Assembly (NCBI GenBank): GCA_016765495.1
Contig: JAESPV010000007.1
Location: 163,263 to 227,262 of the forward strand
Source of the DNA: Desulfocapsa sp.
GTDB lineage: Bacteria; Desulfobacterota; Desulfobulbia; Desulfobulbales; Desulfocapsaceae
Direction: 5' to 3'
Length of the DNA stretch: 64,000 bases
Part shown: piece after piece, positions 43,652 to 53,822 of the stretch
How positions within the stretch are numbered: the stretch's first letter is position 1
Layout of the letters: every line of letters starts with the position of its first letter
Notes under the pieces: generated by a model
Databases searched by the model: none
Seen by the model: only the letters and a program-made list of their open reading frames with translations
What the model was told of the DNA's origin: nothing
Program-made: the position numbers and the translations under genes

Positions 43652-45286
43652 ATGCATCAGGCACAAAGCAACCCCTACAACTTTAAGCCACTCCTCATCT
43701 TTTTTCTTGGCACCCTAATTCTCTTTCTAACAGGATTTTGCCATGCTGCAGAAAGAGAAGCGCAGTTCACTGAAGGAATTTCCCTCCTTCTCCAGAAAAC
43801 TTTCAACCAGAAACAAAGTGGTATCCACAAAATCGCAACCAGTGGTGATAAACGAGCAGAACCGATTCTAACGGCTCTACTTGGCGGAAAACTGTATCGC
43901 CTGAAAAAAGACTACACCCTGGTGCATGCCACCATTGAAAACTCACAAGCACATATCACAGATGCCCTCACTGGAGACTCTTTAGGATCTGTAAAGAAAA
44001 GAAAACTTAAAAAAATAACCATCAACAATACCTTACGCAGCAAGATTAAAGTAGCGCTTGCAACAATCCACCTCAGCAATCCTGACCCAAAAGTGCGCGA
44101 AAATGCAATCAATAAGCTGACAAAAAACCTGACCGATGAGTCATCCATCCTGTTGGCAGAGCTTCTGCACACAGAAAAAAACAGAGATGTGCGCGAGGCA
44201 CTGACAATTGCCATGAATATTGTCAATCTGCGCAGCCCCGACAGTGGACAAAAACTGCTGGCACTAAGCAAACTGCAGGGCAATCTAAAACCGGCAGTAC
44301 GCAATGAAATCAATCGGCTCCTGTCAGAGGAAGAGGACGTACAAGTTCGCAAGAAGGCGGAATCAGTACTTGCCTCTATTAAGTCAAAAACTTCTTTTTA
44401 CGGGTTGCTGGAGACTCTCTTCTTCGGCCTCAGTCTTGGCTCGGTACTGGTGCTTGCCGCAATTGGCCTTGCTATCACCTTTGGTGTCATCGGTGTGATC
44501 AATATGGCTCACGGTGAGTTGATCATGCTTGGAGCCTATACAACTTATGTGATCCAACAGCTCTTGCCTGGATCTATCGGCCTTGCGCTCTTCCTTTCCA
44601 TTCCGGCAGCATTTCTTGTTTCCGGCCTGACAGGCATCATCATTGAACGTTCGGTCATCCGTTTTCTCTACGGGCGTCCTCTGGAAACCCTGTTGGCAAC
44701 ATTTGGTATCAGCCTTATCCTGCAGCAGGCCGTACGCTCAATATTTTCTCCACTTAATCGCAGCGTAGCCAGCCCTGCCTGGATGAGCGGTTCTTTACAG
44801 ATCAACCCGATTCTGTCTCTGACCAACAACCGCATAGCAATACTCATCTTTTCTTTGCTGGTCTTTGCAGGGCTGTACCTCATCTTAAAAAAGAGTTCCA
44901 TCGGCCTGCAAGTTCGTGCAGTATCGCAAAACAGAAAGATGGCCAGAGCCATGGGCATTCGAGCCGCAAGGGTGGACGCCCTGACTTTCGGCCTTGGTTC
45001 CGGCATTGCAGGGATTGCAGGTGTTGCTCTTTCCCAGCTGACCAACGTTGGACCCAATCTTGGTCAGGCCTACATCATAGACTCCTTCATGGTCGTGGTG
45101 TTTGGCGGTGTCGGCAACTTATGGGGCACACTGATTGGCGGGCTGTCACTTGGGGTGGCCAATAAATTTCTTGAACCATGGGCCGGGGCAGTGCTCGCCA
45201 AAATCTTGATCCTTGTCTTCATAATTCTCTTTATCCAGAAACGTCCCCGGGGCTTGTTCCCGCAAAAGGGCCGCACTGCGGGGTGA
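43652..45286 (+). CDS. urtB: Urea ABC transporter permease UrtB
   Basis: A 544-residue permease. The N-terminal 240 residues are an exported helical region with repeat-like character (DPKVRENAINKLTKNL, then DVREALTIAM), usual for UrtB and absent from LivH. The membrane part starts near residue 250 (ETLFFGLSLGSVLVLAAIGL) and includes VINMAHGELIMLGAYTTY and GGVGNLWGTLIGG. Forms the channel with UrtC. Confidence 0.93.
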   Translation: MHQAQSNPYNFKPLLIFFLGTLILFLTGFCHAAEREAQFTEGISLLLQKTFNQKQSGIHKIATSGDKRAEPILTALLGGKLYRLKKDYTLVHATIENSQAHITDALTGDSLGSVKKRKLKKITINNTLRSKIKVALATIHLSNPDPKVRENAINKLTKNLTDESSILLAELLHTEKNRDVREALTIAMNIVNLRSPDSGQKLLALSKLQGNLKPAVRNEINRLLSEEEDVQVRKKAESVLASIKSKTSFYGLLETLFFGLSLGSVLVLAAIGLAITFGVIGVINMAHGELIMLGAYTTYVIQQLLPGSIGLALFLSIPAAFLVSGLTGIIIERSVIRFLYGRPLETLLATFGISLILQQAVRSIFSPLNRSVASPAWMSGSLQINPILSLTNNRIAILIFSLLVFAGLYLILKKSSIGLQVRAVSQNRKMARAMGIRAARVDALTFGLGSGIAGIAGVALSQLTNVGPNLGQAYIIDSFMVVVFGGVGNLWGTLIGGLSLGVANKFLEPWAGAVLAKILILVFIILFIQKRPRGLFPQKGRTAG

Positions 45287-45290
45287 AAAC

Positions 45291-46379
45291 ATGCTTATCC
45301 ACAAACTCCTGAAAGATGATCGCGGCGGAACAGTTATGCTTGGTCTATTGACCCTGATAACTGTTTTGGTGCCACTCTGTAACCTGTTGGTACCAGAGAG
45401 CAGCCCCCTGCATATCTCCACCTACACCATGACCCTGCTCGGCAAGTATCTCTGTTATGCCTTGCTCGCCGTGGCCGTTGACCTGGTGTGGGGATACCTT
45501 GGCATACTCAGCCTTGGCCACGGAGCTTTTTTTGCTCTCGGTGGCTACGCCATGGGAATGTACCTGATGCGGCAGATTGGTAACCGCGGGATGTATGGAC
45601 ACCCCATACTGCCCGATTTCATGGTATTCCTCAACTGGCAGGAACTCCCCTGGTTCTGGCTCGGCTTCAACTGGTTCTGGTTTGCCATGCTTATGGTGGT
45701 GCTGGTGCCGGGGCTACTGGCTCTGGTTTTTGGCTGGCTGGCATTTCGTTCCCGGGTCACCGGAGTATACCTCTCCATCATGACCCAGGCACTGACTTAC
45801 GCACTGCTCCTGGCATTTTTTAGAAATGAAATGGGATTTGGCGGCAATAATGGCCTGACTGATTTTAAAGATATACTTGGCTTTTCCCTCCAGTCCAATG
45901 CCACTCGAGCTGGTCTCTTTATCGCCTCAGCTATTGCCCTTGGCGCAGGGTACCTGAGCTGCCTGTACATCACCCGCTCCAAGCTCGGAAAGGTGTGTAC
46001 CGCAATACGAGATCAGGAGGACAGAACCAGGTTCATCGGCTACCGTGTGGAAAATTTCAAACTATGGATCTTCACCTTTTCCGCCATGCTTGCTGGAGTT
46101 GCCGGAGCCTTGTATGTCCCCCAGGCAGGAATCATCAACCCGGGAGAATTCGCGCCCCTTGTATCGATCGAGATAGTAATCTGGGTCGCAGTTGGCGGAC
46201 GGGCAACTCTGTATGGTGCAGTAGTGGGTGCAATGATTGTTAACTACGCAAAGAGCTACCTTACCGCTGCTATGCCGGATGCCTGGCTTTTTGCCCTGGG
46301 CGCATTGTTTGTTCTTGTGACTCTGCTCCTTCCCAGAGGAATAACCGGATTACTGCGTAAAAAAGAGGTGACCAAATGA
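45291..46379 (+). CDS. urtC: Urea ABC transporter permease UrtC
   Basis: A 362-residue LivM-type permease with about ten hydrophobic segments. It carries DLVWGYLGILSLGHGAFFALGGYAMGMYL (quoted here only as a landmark region near residues 63-91) and RDQEDRTRFIGYRVE, typical of UrtC. It begins four bases after urtB and its stop overlaps the urtD start (ATGA). Confidence 0.93.
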   Translation: MLIHKLLKDDRGGTVMLGLLTLITVLVPLCNLLVPESSPLHISTYTMTLLGKYLCYALLAVAVDLVWGYLGILSLGHGAFFALGGYAMGMYLMRQIGNRGMYGHPILPDFMVFLNWQELPWFWLGFNWFWFAMLMVVLVPGLLALVFGWLAFRSRVTGVYLSIMTQALTYALLLAFFRNEMGFGGNNGLTDFKDILGFSLQSNATRAGLFIASAIALGAGYLSCLYITRSKLGKVCTAIRDQEDRTRFIGYRVENFKLWIFTFSAMLAGVAGALYVPQAGIINPGEFAPLVSIEIVIWVAVGGRATLYGAVVGAMIVNYAKSYLTAAMPDAWLFALGALFVLVTLLLPRGITGLLRKKEVTK

Positions 46380-47206
46380 ATATCCGTGAATCCATACGTT
46401 CTGCCTTAAGCCGGGATGAAGTCTTTGAATTTCTTGTCCCGGAAACTCCACCGGATCTTGATCTGACCCATGGGATCATCCTCTACCTTGAAGAAATCAG
46501 TGTCAGCTTTGACGGCTTTAAGGCAATTGACAACCTGAACCTCTACATTGATGATGGCGAATTACGCTGTATCATCGGCCCCAACGGTGCCGGAAAAACC
46601 ACGATGATGGACATCATCACCGGCAAAACCACACCGGACAAAGGATCAGCCTGGTTTGGGCAGCAGATTAACCTTTTAAACATGGATGAACCTGAGATTG
46701 CAGCCGCGGGAATTGGCCGGAAATTCCAAAAGCCCACGGTCTTTGAAAACCATGCCGTCATAGAAAATCTGGAGCTTGCCATGGCAGGAGACAAAGGTGT
46801 ATGGACAACGCTCAACGCCCGTCTGAACGGAGAACAACGCAACCGTGTTGACGAAATCCTGAACACCATTGGTTTGAATCAGCAATACAAGGAACAGGCC
46901 GGCTCTCTCTCTCATGGACAGAAACAGTGGTTGGAAATAGGTATGCTACTCATGCAGAACCCGAGACTGCTGCTGGTGGATGAACCGGCAGCCGGAATGA
47001 CCCATCAGGAGATGGATCGTACCGCAGAACTGCTGACTTCCCTTGCCGGCGACCACAGCATCATCGTTGTAGAACATGACATGGGCTTTGTCCGCTCCAT
47101 TGCCAAAAAAGTGACGGTGTTGCATCAGGGCAGCGTGCTGGCTGAAGGAACCATGGATGACGTACAAAACAATCAGCAAGTCATTGAAGTTTATCTCGGA
47201 GAATAA
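46376..47206 (+). CDS. urtD: Urea ABC transporter ATPase UrtD
   Basis: A 276-residue LivG-type ATPase with about 30 extra N-terminal residues, as usual in UrtD. Walker [10 protein letters not shown], signature LSHGQKQWLEIG and Walker B LLLVDEPAAGMT are present. It overlaps urtC by four bases and is followed by urtE after three. Confidence 0.93.
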   Translation: MNIRESIRSALSRDEVFEFLVPETPPDLDLTHGIILYLEEISVSFDGFKAIDNLNLYIDDGELRCIIGPNGAGKTTMMDIITGKTTPDKGSAWFGQQINLLNMDEPEIAAAGIGRKFQKPTVFENHAVIENLELAMAGDKGVWTTLNARLNGEQRNRVDEILNTIGLNQQYKEQAGSLSHGQKQWLEIGMLLMQNPRLLLVDEPAAGMTHQEMDRTAELLTSLAGDHSIIVVEHDMGFVRSIAKKVTVLHQGSVLAEGTMDDVQNNQQVIEVYLGE

Positions 47207-47209
47207 CAG

Positions 47210-47905
47210 ATGTTGCAAACTAACCAACTCAACCAGTATTATGGCGAGAGCCATACCCTCTGGGACATAGATATTACCGTACCAGAAGGACAATGCACCT
47301 GCCTGATGGGGAGAAACGGGGTGGGCAAAACAACTCTTCTGGATACCATCATGGGACTTCTCCCTGTCCGTTCCGGCCACATAAGCCTTGATGGCGTAGA
47401 AATAACAAAACTACCCGCAGAACGACGGGCTGGCCTTGGTGTGGGCTACGTTCCACAGGGACGGCAGATCTTCCCCCTTCTTACTGTCCGGGAAAATCTG
47501 GAGATCGGGCTTAGTACCGGTCGCACAAAGAGAAAAAACATTCCAGACCTTGTCTTTTCCCTCTTTCCTGTATTAAAAGAGATGTTAAGTCGCCGGGGTG
47601 GCGATCTGTCTGGTGGCCAGCAGCAGCAACTTGCCATAGGACGTGCTTTGGTGCTGGATCCTTCGCTACTGATTTTAGATGAACCCACGGAAGGAATCCA
47701 ACCCAATATTGTTCAAGAAATTGGTGACATTATCAACAAACTGAAAAATGATCTTGGTATAACCGTTCTCTTGGTGGAACAGAAACTACCTTTTGCCAGA
47801 GCTGTTGCTGATGGATTTGTCATACTGGATCGTGGCAGGTCAGTGGCAACGGGCACCATGGACACCCTTGATGAACAATTAATCCGCAAATATCTTACCG
47901 TATAA
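47210..47905 (+). CDS. urtE: Urea ABC transporter ATPase UrtE
   Basis: A 231-residue LivF-type ATPase: MLQTNQLNQYYGESHTLWDI, Walker A GRNGVGKTT, PQGRQIFPLLTV, signature LSGGQQQQ and Walker B LLILDEPTEGIQP. GGAG lies a few bases before the start. Last transporter gene, followed directly by the urease genes. Confidence 0.93.
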   Translation: MLQTNQLNQYYGESHTLWDIDITVPEGQCTCLMGRNGVGKTTLLDTIMGLLPVRSGHISLDGVEITKLPAERRAGLGVGYVPQGRQIFPLLTVRENLEIGLSTGRTKRKNIPDLVFSLFPVLKEMLSRRGGDLSGGQQQQLAIGRALVLDPSLLILDEPTEGIQPNIVQEIGDIINKLKNDLGITVLLVEQKLPFARAVADGFVILDRGRSVATGTMDTLDEQLIRKYLTV

Positions 47906-47922
47906 GGAAAATCAAAACCGGC

Positions 47923-48750
47923 ATGGAGAATGGTCAGAGTAAGGGCTGGAATGCCAGTCTGCAACTGAAGTACATACAACGCCGGGGACGCACAGTTCTT
48001 GCCCGCAACATCCACAGCGGCCCCCTTGTCGTGCAGCGACCACTTTACCCGGAAGGCGGGGTGTGTCACACCTGCATTCTTCATCCACCAGGAGGAGTAG
48101 TCGGCGGTGACCACCTGAAAATGGATATCCTTGCAGAAAAAAAAACATCCACTCTTATTACCACCCCCGGTGCAACCAAGTTCTACCGCTCCGCAGGAAA
48201 AACAGCAGTCCAGGAGCAACACCTTTGCATAGAAGATGGAGCAATGCTTGAATGGTTGCCCCAGGGTAACATAATATTTCCCGGTGCAAATGCGGAAATC
48301 AACACCACCATTGACCTTGCGGCCGGGGCAAAATTTATGGGCTGGGAGATTCTCTGTCTTGGCCTGCCAGTGAACAACCAGCGCTTTGATCACGGGAAGC
48401 TTTTTACAAGTCTGGTCGTACGTCGCCAGAAAATTCCCCTGCTGATCGAACGACTTCGTGTACATGAGCATCAAGAACTATCGCGTTGTGCCGGGTTGCG
48501 CGATTTTCCAATTATTGCTACTTTTATTGCCACCGATTGCACGAGTGAAACGCTCAGCCCGCTGCGAAGTCTCACGCCCCATGAAAAAGAGGCACTATAC
48601 GGTGTGACTCTCATGGACGGTTTACTAGTGGTCAGATATCTCGGATTTTCAACCTTTGCAGCACAGGGGCTGTTTACCCATATATGGAAACTTCTACGAC
48701 CGAAAATTACCAAAACAAATGCCTGCCCTCCACGTATATGGGCAACTTGA
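47923..48750 (+). CDS. ureD: Urease accessory protein UreD
   Basis: A 275-residue chaperone that binds apo-urease and, with UreF and UreG, delivers nickel. Family marks: LYPEGGVCHTCILHPPGGVVGGD, TTPGATKFYRS, WLPQGNIIFPGA and WEILCLGLP. First gene of the urease part, 17 bases after urtE. Confidence 0.93.
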   Translation: MENGQSKGWNASLQLKYIQRRGRTVLARNIHSGPLVVQRPLYPEGGVCHTCILHPPGGVVGGDHLKMDILAEKKTSTLITTPGATKFYRSAGKTAVQEQHLCIEDGAMLEWLPQGNIIFPGANAEINTTIDLAAGAKFMGWEILCLGLPVNNQRFDHGKLFTSLVVRRQKIPLLIERLRVHEHQELSRCAGLRDFPIIATFIATDCTSETLSPLRSLTPHEKEALYGVTLMDGLLVVRYLGFSTFAAQGLFTHIWKLLRPKITKTNACPPRIWAT

Positions 48751-48796
48751 AAAAAATACAACCACATTCCTGTGGTGCAAAGCATAGAGGAACCCC

Positions 48797-49099
48797 ATGG
48801 AATTGACACCAAGAGAAAAAGACAAACTTATGCTGTTCACCGCCGGACTGCTTGCCGAACGACGAAAAGAAAGGGGCCTGAAGCTGAACTATCCTGAAGC
48901 AGTAGCTTTTATTAGTGCAGCCATCCTTGAGGGAGCACGGGACGGAAAATCTGTGGCTGAGCTCATGGATTACGGCCGCACCCTGCTAGGCTTTGAAGAT
49001 GTCATGGAAGGAATCGCGGAAATGGTGGACGAAATTCAAGTAGAGGCCACCTTCCCCGACGGCACCAAGTTGGTCACAATTCATAATCCTATTGTGTAG
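48797..49099 (+). CDS. ureA: Urease gamma subunit
   Basis: A 100-residue subunit: [20 protein letters not shown] and [19 protein letters not shown] are almost invariant in urease gamma. GAGG precedes the ATG. Assembles with UreB and UreC into the nickel urease that hydrolyses urea to ammonia and carbamate. Confidence 0.96.
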   Translation: MELTPREKDKLMLFTAGLLAERRKERGLKLNYPEAVAFISAAILEGARDGKSVAELMDYGRTLLGFEDVMEGIAEMVDEIQVEATFPDGTKLVTIHNPIV

Positions 49100-49110
49100 G
49101 GAGATTTAGC

Positions 49111-49428
49111 ATGATACCAGGTGAAATTATCACTGCCGATGGTGACATTGAAATTAATGTCGGTCGGCAAACCATACAAATTGACATCGGCAACAGTGGC
49201 GACCGTCCCATCCAGGTCGGCTCCCATTACCATTTTTTCGAAACCAATCCGGCCCTGATCTTTGACCGGGAAAAAACCCGTGGGTTCCGTCTTAACATTG
49301 CAGCTGGTACAGCTGTTCGTTTCGAGCCCGGCCAGAATCGTAAAGTCGAGCTCGTTGCCTACGCAGGCGAGCGAAAGGTATACGGCTTTAATGGTGAAAT
49401 CATGGGAAAACTCGAGGATAGCAAATGA
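49111..49428 (+). CDS. ureB: Urease beta subunit
   Basis: A 105-residue subunit with [30 protein letters not shown] and [18 protein letters not shown], all standard for urease beta. GGGAG upstream; stop overlaps the ureC start by four bases. Confidence 0.96.
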   Translation: MIPGEIITADGDIEINVGRQTIQIDIGNSGDRPIQVGSHYHFFETNPALIFDREKTRGFRLNIAAGTAVRFEPGQNRKVELVAYAGERKVYGFNGEIMGKLEDSK

Positions 49429-51128
49429 CAACAATTAGCCGCAGGGCCTATGCGGAGATGTTTGGCCCGACAACCGGTGACAGAGTACGTCTGGCAGACA
49501 CAGAGCTCTGGGTTGAAGTAGAAGAAGACCGCACCACCTACGGTGATGAGGTAAAGTTTGGAGGCGGTAAGGTCATCCGTGACGGAATGGGACAGAGCCA
49601 GCGTCAAAGTAAAGATGCTGTGGATCTTGTTATCACCAATGCACTCATCCTGGATCACTGGGGGATTATCAAGGCTGATATCGGAATCAAAAACGGTCGC
49701 ATCAGTACCATCGGTAAAGCTGGCAACCCTGATGTGCAATCCGGTGTTGACATCATTATCGGACCTGGCACAGAGACCATTGCCGGAGAAGGTTCAATTA
49801 TCACTGCCGGCGGTATAGACGCCCATATTCATTTCATCTGCCCTCAACAGATCGAAGAAGCCCTGGTGAGCGGCATCACGACCATGCTCGGCGGCGGCAC
49901 CGGCCCGGCCACCGGCACCAATGCCACCACATGCACTCCCGGCCCCTGGAACATTCACCGCATGTTGCAAGCCGCCGATGCACTTCCCATGAATCTTGGC
50001 TTTATGGGCAAGGGCAATAGCAGCCTGCCGGAAGCTTTGGAGGAACAGGTTGAGGCCGGAGCCATGGGACTCAAGCTGCACGAAGACTGGGGTACAACAC
50101 CAGCATCCATAGACAACTGCCTGAATGTGGCAGACAAAATGGACGTACAGGTTGCCATCCATACTGACACCCTAAACGAGTCGGGCTTTGTCGAACACAC
50201 CATGGCCGCATTCAAGAATCGAACAATCCACACCTACCATACCGAAGGTGCTGGTGGTGGCCATGCCCCGGATATTATCCGGGCCTGCGGGAAAAACAAT
50301 GTCCTGCCCTCATCCACCAACCCCACCAGACCCTATACCATCAATACCGTTGACGAGCATCTGGACATGCTCATGGTCTGCCATCATCTGGATCCCAAAA
50401 TTGCAGAAGACGTGGCCTTTGCCGAATCACGCATTCGTCGGGAAACGATTGCAGCAGAAGATATTCTTCATGATCTTGGTGCATTCTCTATGATCGCCTC
50501 AGACTCCCAAGCCATGGGCAGGGTTGGCGAGGTGATCATCCGCACCTGGCAGACAGCACACAAGATGAAAACACAACGCGGTAGCCTGAGTGGTGACCCT
50601 GCCCGTCATGATAACCTGCGGGCAAGACGCTACATAGCCAAGTACACTATCAACCCTGCAATTGCCCACGGTATCAGCCACGAGGTGGGATCTGTTGAGG
50701 TCGGAAAATTTGCCGATCTGGTTCTTTGGAAACCAGCCCTGTTCGGCGTCAAACCAAGCCTCATCCTCAAGGGTGGGATGATTGCAGCCGCACCAATGGG
50801 AGATCCCAACGCATCTATTCCTTCGCCTCAGCCGGTACACTACCGACCCATGTTCGGCGCTCTCGGCGGTGCCAGGAATGCAACTTCGCTCAGTTTTCTT
50901 TCCCAGACAGCCGTGGACAAAGGTATTGCTGATCGACTCGGTTTGCGCAGTATCATCGCTGCGGTCAAGGGATGCAGAAATATCACAAAAAAGGATATGA
51001 TATTAAATGACTACCTGCCAGTGATTGAGGTTGACTCACAAACCTATGAGGTGCGGGCCGATGGAGAGCTCCTCACCTGCGAACCTGCATCTGTACTGCC
51101 AATGGCCCAGCGGTATTTTCTTTTCTGA
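49425..51128 (+). CDS. ureC: Urease alpha subunit (catalytic)
   Basis: A 567-residue nickel enzyme of normal length. Metal ligands are visible in [14 protein letters not shown], the carbamylated Lys217 in GLKLHEDWG, and [11 protein letters not shown] and [15 protein letters not shown]. The mobile flap [20 protein letters not shown] carries the catalytic His. Cytoplasmic; converts imported urea. Confidence 0.97.
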   Translation: MTTISRRAYAEMFGPTTGDRVRLADTELWVEVEEDRTTYGDEVKFGGGKVIRDGMGQSQRQSKDAVDLVITNALILDHWGIIKADIGIKNGRISTIGKAGNPDVQSGVDIIIGPGTETIAGEGSIITAGGIDAHIHFICPQQIEEALVSGITTMLGGGTGPATGTNATTCTPGPWNIHRMLQAADALPMNLGFMGKGNSSLPEALEEQVEAGAMGLKLHEDWGTTPASIDNCLNVADKMDVQVAIHTDTLNESGFVEHTMAAFKNRTIHTYHTEGAGGGHAPDIIRACGKNNVLPSSTNPTRPYTINTVDEHLDMLMVCHHLDPKIAEDVAFAESRIRRETIAAEDILHDLGAFSMIASDSQAMGRVGEVIIRTWQTAHKMKTQRGSLSGDPARHDNLRARRYIAKYTINPAIAHGISHEVGSVEVGKFADLVLWKPALFGVKPSLILKGGMIAAAPMGDPNASIPSPQPVHYRPMFGALGGARNATSLSFLSQTAVDKGIADRLGLRSIIAAVKGCRNITKKDMILNDYLPVIEVDSQTYEVRADGELLTCEPASVLPMAQRYFLF

Positions 51129-51129
51129 T

Positions 51130-51573
51130 ATGATACAATTCACGAGAAAAATTGAGCCCAGTGCAGAAGCAACAGGCACGATCACCCTGCCCTGGTCACA
51201 GCGCACAAAAAGCCGACAGCGTGTACAGCTTGACAATGGTGAAGAGGCCGGACTTTTTTTAGAGCGTGGCGTTATCCTCCGGGATGGTGATTGCCTGGCT
51301 TCCGAAGACGGTAGAATCATCAAGATACGTGCAGCCACAGAAACAGTATCAAGCGCTTACTGTGAAGACCCTCTGCAACTTGCACGCATCTGCTACCACC
51401 TCGGCAACCGCCATGTGGATCTGGAAATCAGCGCGAAGCAGGTTCGTTATCCACATGATCATGTGCTCGACTCCATGCTTTTGGGAATGGGTCTGACACC
51501 AAAAATTGAACAAGCCCCCTTTGAACCGGAAACCGGTGCCTACGGAGAAGGACATGGCCATAGCCATGGATAA
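51130..51573 (+). CDS. ureE: Urease nickel metallochaperone UreE
   Basis: A 147-residue nickel carrier that starts two bases after ureC (ATG 51130). The peptide-binding-like first domain (RVQLDNGEEAGLFLERG) is followed by the metal domain with YHLGNRHVDLEI and PHDHVLDSML, and a short His-rich tail (GEGHGHSHG). It overlaps ureF by 20 bases. Confidence 0.93.
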   Translation: MIQFTRKIEPSAEATGTITLPWSQRTKSRQRVQLDNGEEAGLFLERGVILRDGDCLASEDGRIIKIRAATETVSSAYCEDPLQLARICYHLGNRHVDLEISAKQVRYPHDHVLDSMLLGMGLTPKIEQAPFEPETGAYGEGHGHSHG

Positions 51574-52240
51574 GCCCCATTCACTGCTGCGGTTACTGCA
51601 CCTTGTTAGCCCCACCTTACCCACTGGCGCATTCAGTTATTCCCAAGGCCTGGAATGGGCGGTGGAAGCAGGATGGATTCATAATGGTCCAAGCCTGCAG
51701 GAGTGGTTGGGTGATTTACTCGAACAGTCCCTGGCTTTTGTCGATATCCCGATTTTAGACCGAATGTTACGGGCCATAGAAAACAATAACCCGGAGGCGC
51801 TGGAAGAGTGGTGCTCCGTGCTCCTCGCCTGCCGTGAATCATCCGAATTGCGTGAGGAGGAGCGGGTCCGTGGCCGGGCATTGCTGACATTACTGCAAGG
51901 CCTTACGATTGAAGGAACAAAGCAGTTTGAAAAGACCTTGAACCGCAGCCAGCTGGCCGGATTTTCTTTGGCTGCAGTGAAATGGAATATCGAGTTGCAG
52001 GAAGCAGCTCTCGGCTATACTTGGGCCTGGCTTGAAAACCAGATCATAGCCGGAATCAAGATCGTTCCCTTGGGCCAGACAGAGGGGCAACGCCTTCTTC
52101 TTCAACTCAGCGCGGAAATCCCGAAGATTGTCAGCCAGGGCCTGCAAACAAAAGATACAGATATAGGTGCAGCAAATCCGGCATTAGCTCTTGCCTGTAG
52201 CCTGCATGAAACTCAATACACCCGACTCTATCGATCCTAA
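51554..52240 (+). CDS. ureF: Urease accessory protein UreF
   Basis: A 228-residue protein from ATG 51554 with GGAG six bases upstream, inside the ureE end. Marks: [33 protein letters not shown] and [17 protein letters not shown]. Works with UreD and UreG to gate nickel insertion. Confidence 0.93.
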   Translation: MAIAMDKPHSLLRLLHLVSPTLPTGAFSYSQGLEWAVEAGWIHNGPSLQEWLGDLLEQSLAFVDIPILDRMLRAIENNNPEALEEWCSVLLACRESSELREEERVRGRALLTLLQGLTIEGTKQFEKTLNRSQLAGFSLAAVKWNIELQEAALGYTWAWLENQIIAGIKIVPLGQTEGQRLLLQLSAEIPKIVSQGLQTKDTDIGAANPALALACSLHETQYTRLYRS

Positions 52241-52250
52241 AGGAAAAACC

Positions 52251-52877
52251 ATGACAACACCAAAAAAACCATCCCCTCTACGCCTTGGCATCGGCGGCCC
52301 GGTGGGCTCCGGCAAGACTGCTCTCATTGACGCCCTTTGCCGTAAAATGCGTGACCACTATCAGGTTGCTGTTGTAACGAACGATATCTACACTCGCGAA
52401 GATGCCGAATTTCTCACCCGCAGCCAGGCTCTGCCTGCAGAACGGATCGTGGGCGTGGAAACCGGAGGCTGTCCACATACGGCCATCCGCGAAGATGCTT
52501 CCATGAATCTGGCTGCCGTGGCCGATTTCATCGAGACTTTTCCTGATCTGGATCTCATTATCATTGAAAGTGGTGGCGATAATCTGAGTGCCACCTTCAG
52601 TCCAGAACTGGCTGACCTGACAATCTATGTCATCGATGTGGCAGCAGGTGACAAGATTCCACGCAAGGGCGGCCCCGGTATCACCCGCTCCGACCTGCTG
52701 GTGATCAATAAAATTGATCTGGCCCCAATGGTGGGTGCATCTCTAGCCGTAATGGATAAAGACACAAAAAAAATGCGTGGTGAAAAAAACTACATCTTTA
52801 CAAACATGAAAACCGGGAAAGGCGTTGATGAGATATTAACCTTCATTGAACGGGAAGGGATGCTCGATACCAAGTAA
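52251..52877 (+). CDS. ureG: Urease GTPase UreG
   Basis: A 208-residue GTPase: P-loop [23 protein letters not shown], metal motif Cys-Pro-His in [17 protein letters not shown], and NKIDLAP for guanine recognition. AAAGGA lies before ATG 52251. Last gene of the urea operon; no clear terminator found after it. Confidence 0.95.
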   Translation: MTTPKKPSPLRLGIGGPVGSGKTALIDALCRKMRDHYQVAVVTNDIYTREDAEFLTRSQALPAERIVGVETGGCPHTAIREDASMNLAAVADFIETFPDLDLIIIESGGDNLSATFSPELADLTIYVIDVAAGDKIPRKGGPGITRSDLLVINKIDLAPMVGASLAVMDKDTKKMRGEKNYIFTNMKTGKGVDEILTFIEREGMLDTK

Positions 52878-52974
52878 TTTTTCAGAACCGAAGTGCAGAA
52901 ATCGGGCACAGACCCAGATTGAACAGCAACAAAAAAAACCGGCAGATGGAAATTGTCTTAAAATAATGATTCCA

Positions 52975-53664
52975 TTAGGGGCAGGCAGCCGCAGAGCCTG
53001 CCTCTCCGCTCGATCCACTTTTTAGTGTTTGGTTATATTCCACGATATAATCCATTACACTGGCAGAGGTTAGTTTAAAGGCTGGTGACATATCCATGCC
53101 TGCGCTTTTTAAAGCCTTAGCTGTCCAATTATTACAAGTATTCATTAAATAGAAACAACCTTCACCTTGATAAAACTGACTATTTCCATAGATGCCGCTC
53201 TGAAGCTGTATTATGTCGCTTTGTTCATTTTTATAGAAACTGTTTGTAATAAAACGTATCAATGAAGAGTACCCAGAGGAGCTGAGGCATAGTTTTTCAA
53301 CTTGGCTGCCTGGAAAAAGCAGATCTACTTTTTCAGCTATAGCCACCGCATGAATGACTGATTCCGTTGGCCAAAACAAAGCTCTTAAGGTCAAAAATAT
53401 TGTTGTTTCCTCTGCTTGATAAAACACCTTATCCCCCCAACCAAACTCAATATAAGGTGTTTTCCCAAATCGTTTCCACAACTGTGGCAGATTGGATTGA
53501 ATTTTTCCAGCAGGTACCACAATTCCGGTATGCCAACCATGGCTTACTACATATATTGCCACATTTTCTTCCGCAGTATTCTCTTCTGTTTCTTTCACCA
53601 CATAGGGCTTCGATTGGCAGGCGGAGTGCAGTAAGAAAACAAATAATAAAAATACCCTTTTCAT
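52975..53664 (-). CDS. Urease-region lipoprotein (DUF2459/TIGR02117 family)
   Basis: A 229-residue lipoprotein: MKRVFLLFVFLLHSACQS has a lipobox with the modified Cys. The mature part has VSHGWHTGIVVP, YIEFGWGDKVFYQ and MNTCNNWTAKALKSAG, matching the DUF2459 family known from urease neighbourhoods; the His, Cys and Asn pattern recalls papain-like amidase folds. GGAGG precedes ATG 53664. It converges on the urea operon. Activity unknown. Confidence 0.82.
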   Translation of the reverse strand: MKRVFLLFVFLLHSACQSKPYVVKETEENTAEENVAIYVVSHGWHTGIVVPAGKIQSNLPQLWKRFGKTPYIEFGWGDKVFYQAEETTIFLTLRALFWPTESVIHAVAIAEKVDLLFPGSQVEKLCLSSSGYSSLIRFITNSFYKNEQSDIIQLQSGIYGNSQFYQGEGCFYLMNTCNNWTAKALKSAGMDMSPAFKLTSASVMDYIVEYNQTLKSGSSGEAGSAAACP

Positions 53665-53822
53665 TGTTCGCTGCCTCCGCTTGCCGAGCAAAATTAGCTA
53701 TACGGCTGAAGAAAACCTTGAAACATCATCCCCGCGGAAAATCTAATTTCACGATACATCAAAAGAGAACTGGGGGCTTTTCCCGGCTTACGCAGATTTA
53801 CAATTTTGAACTTATTTGCGAT

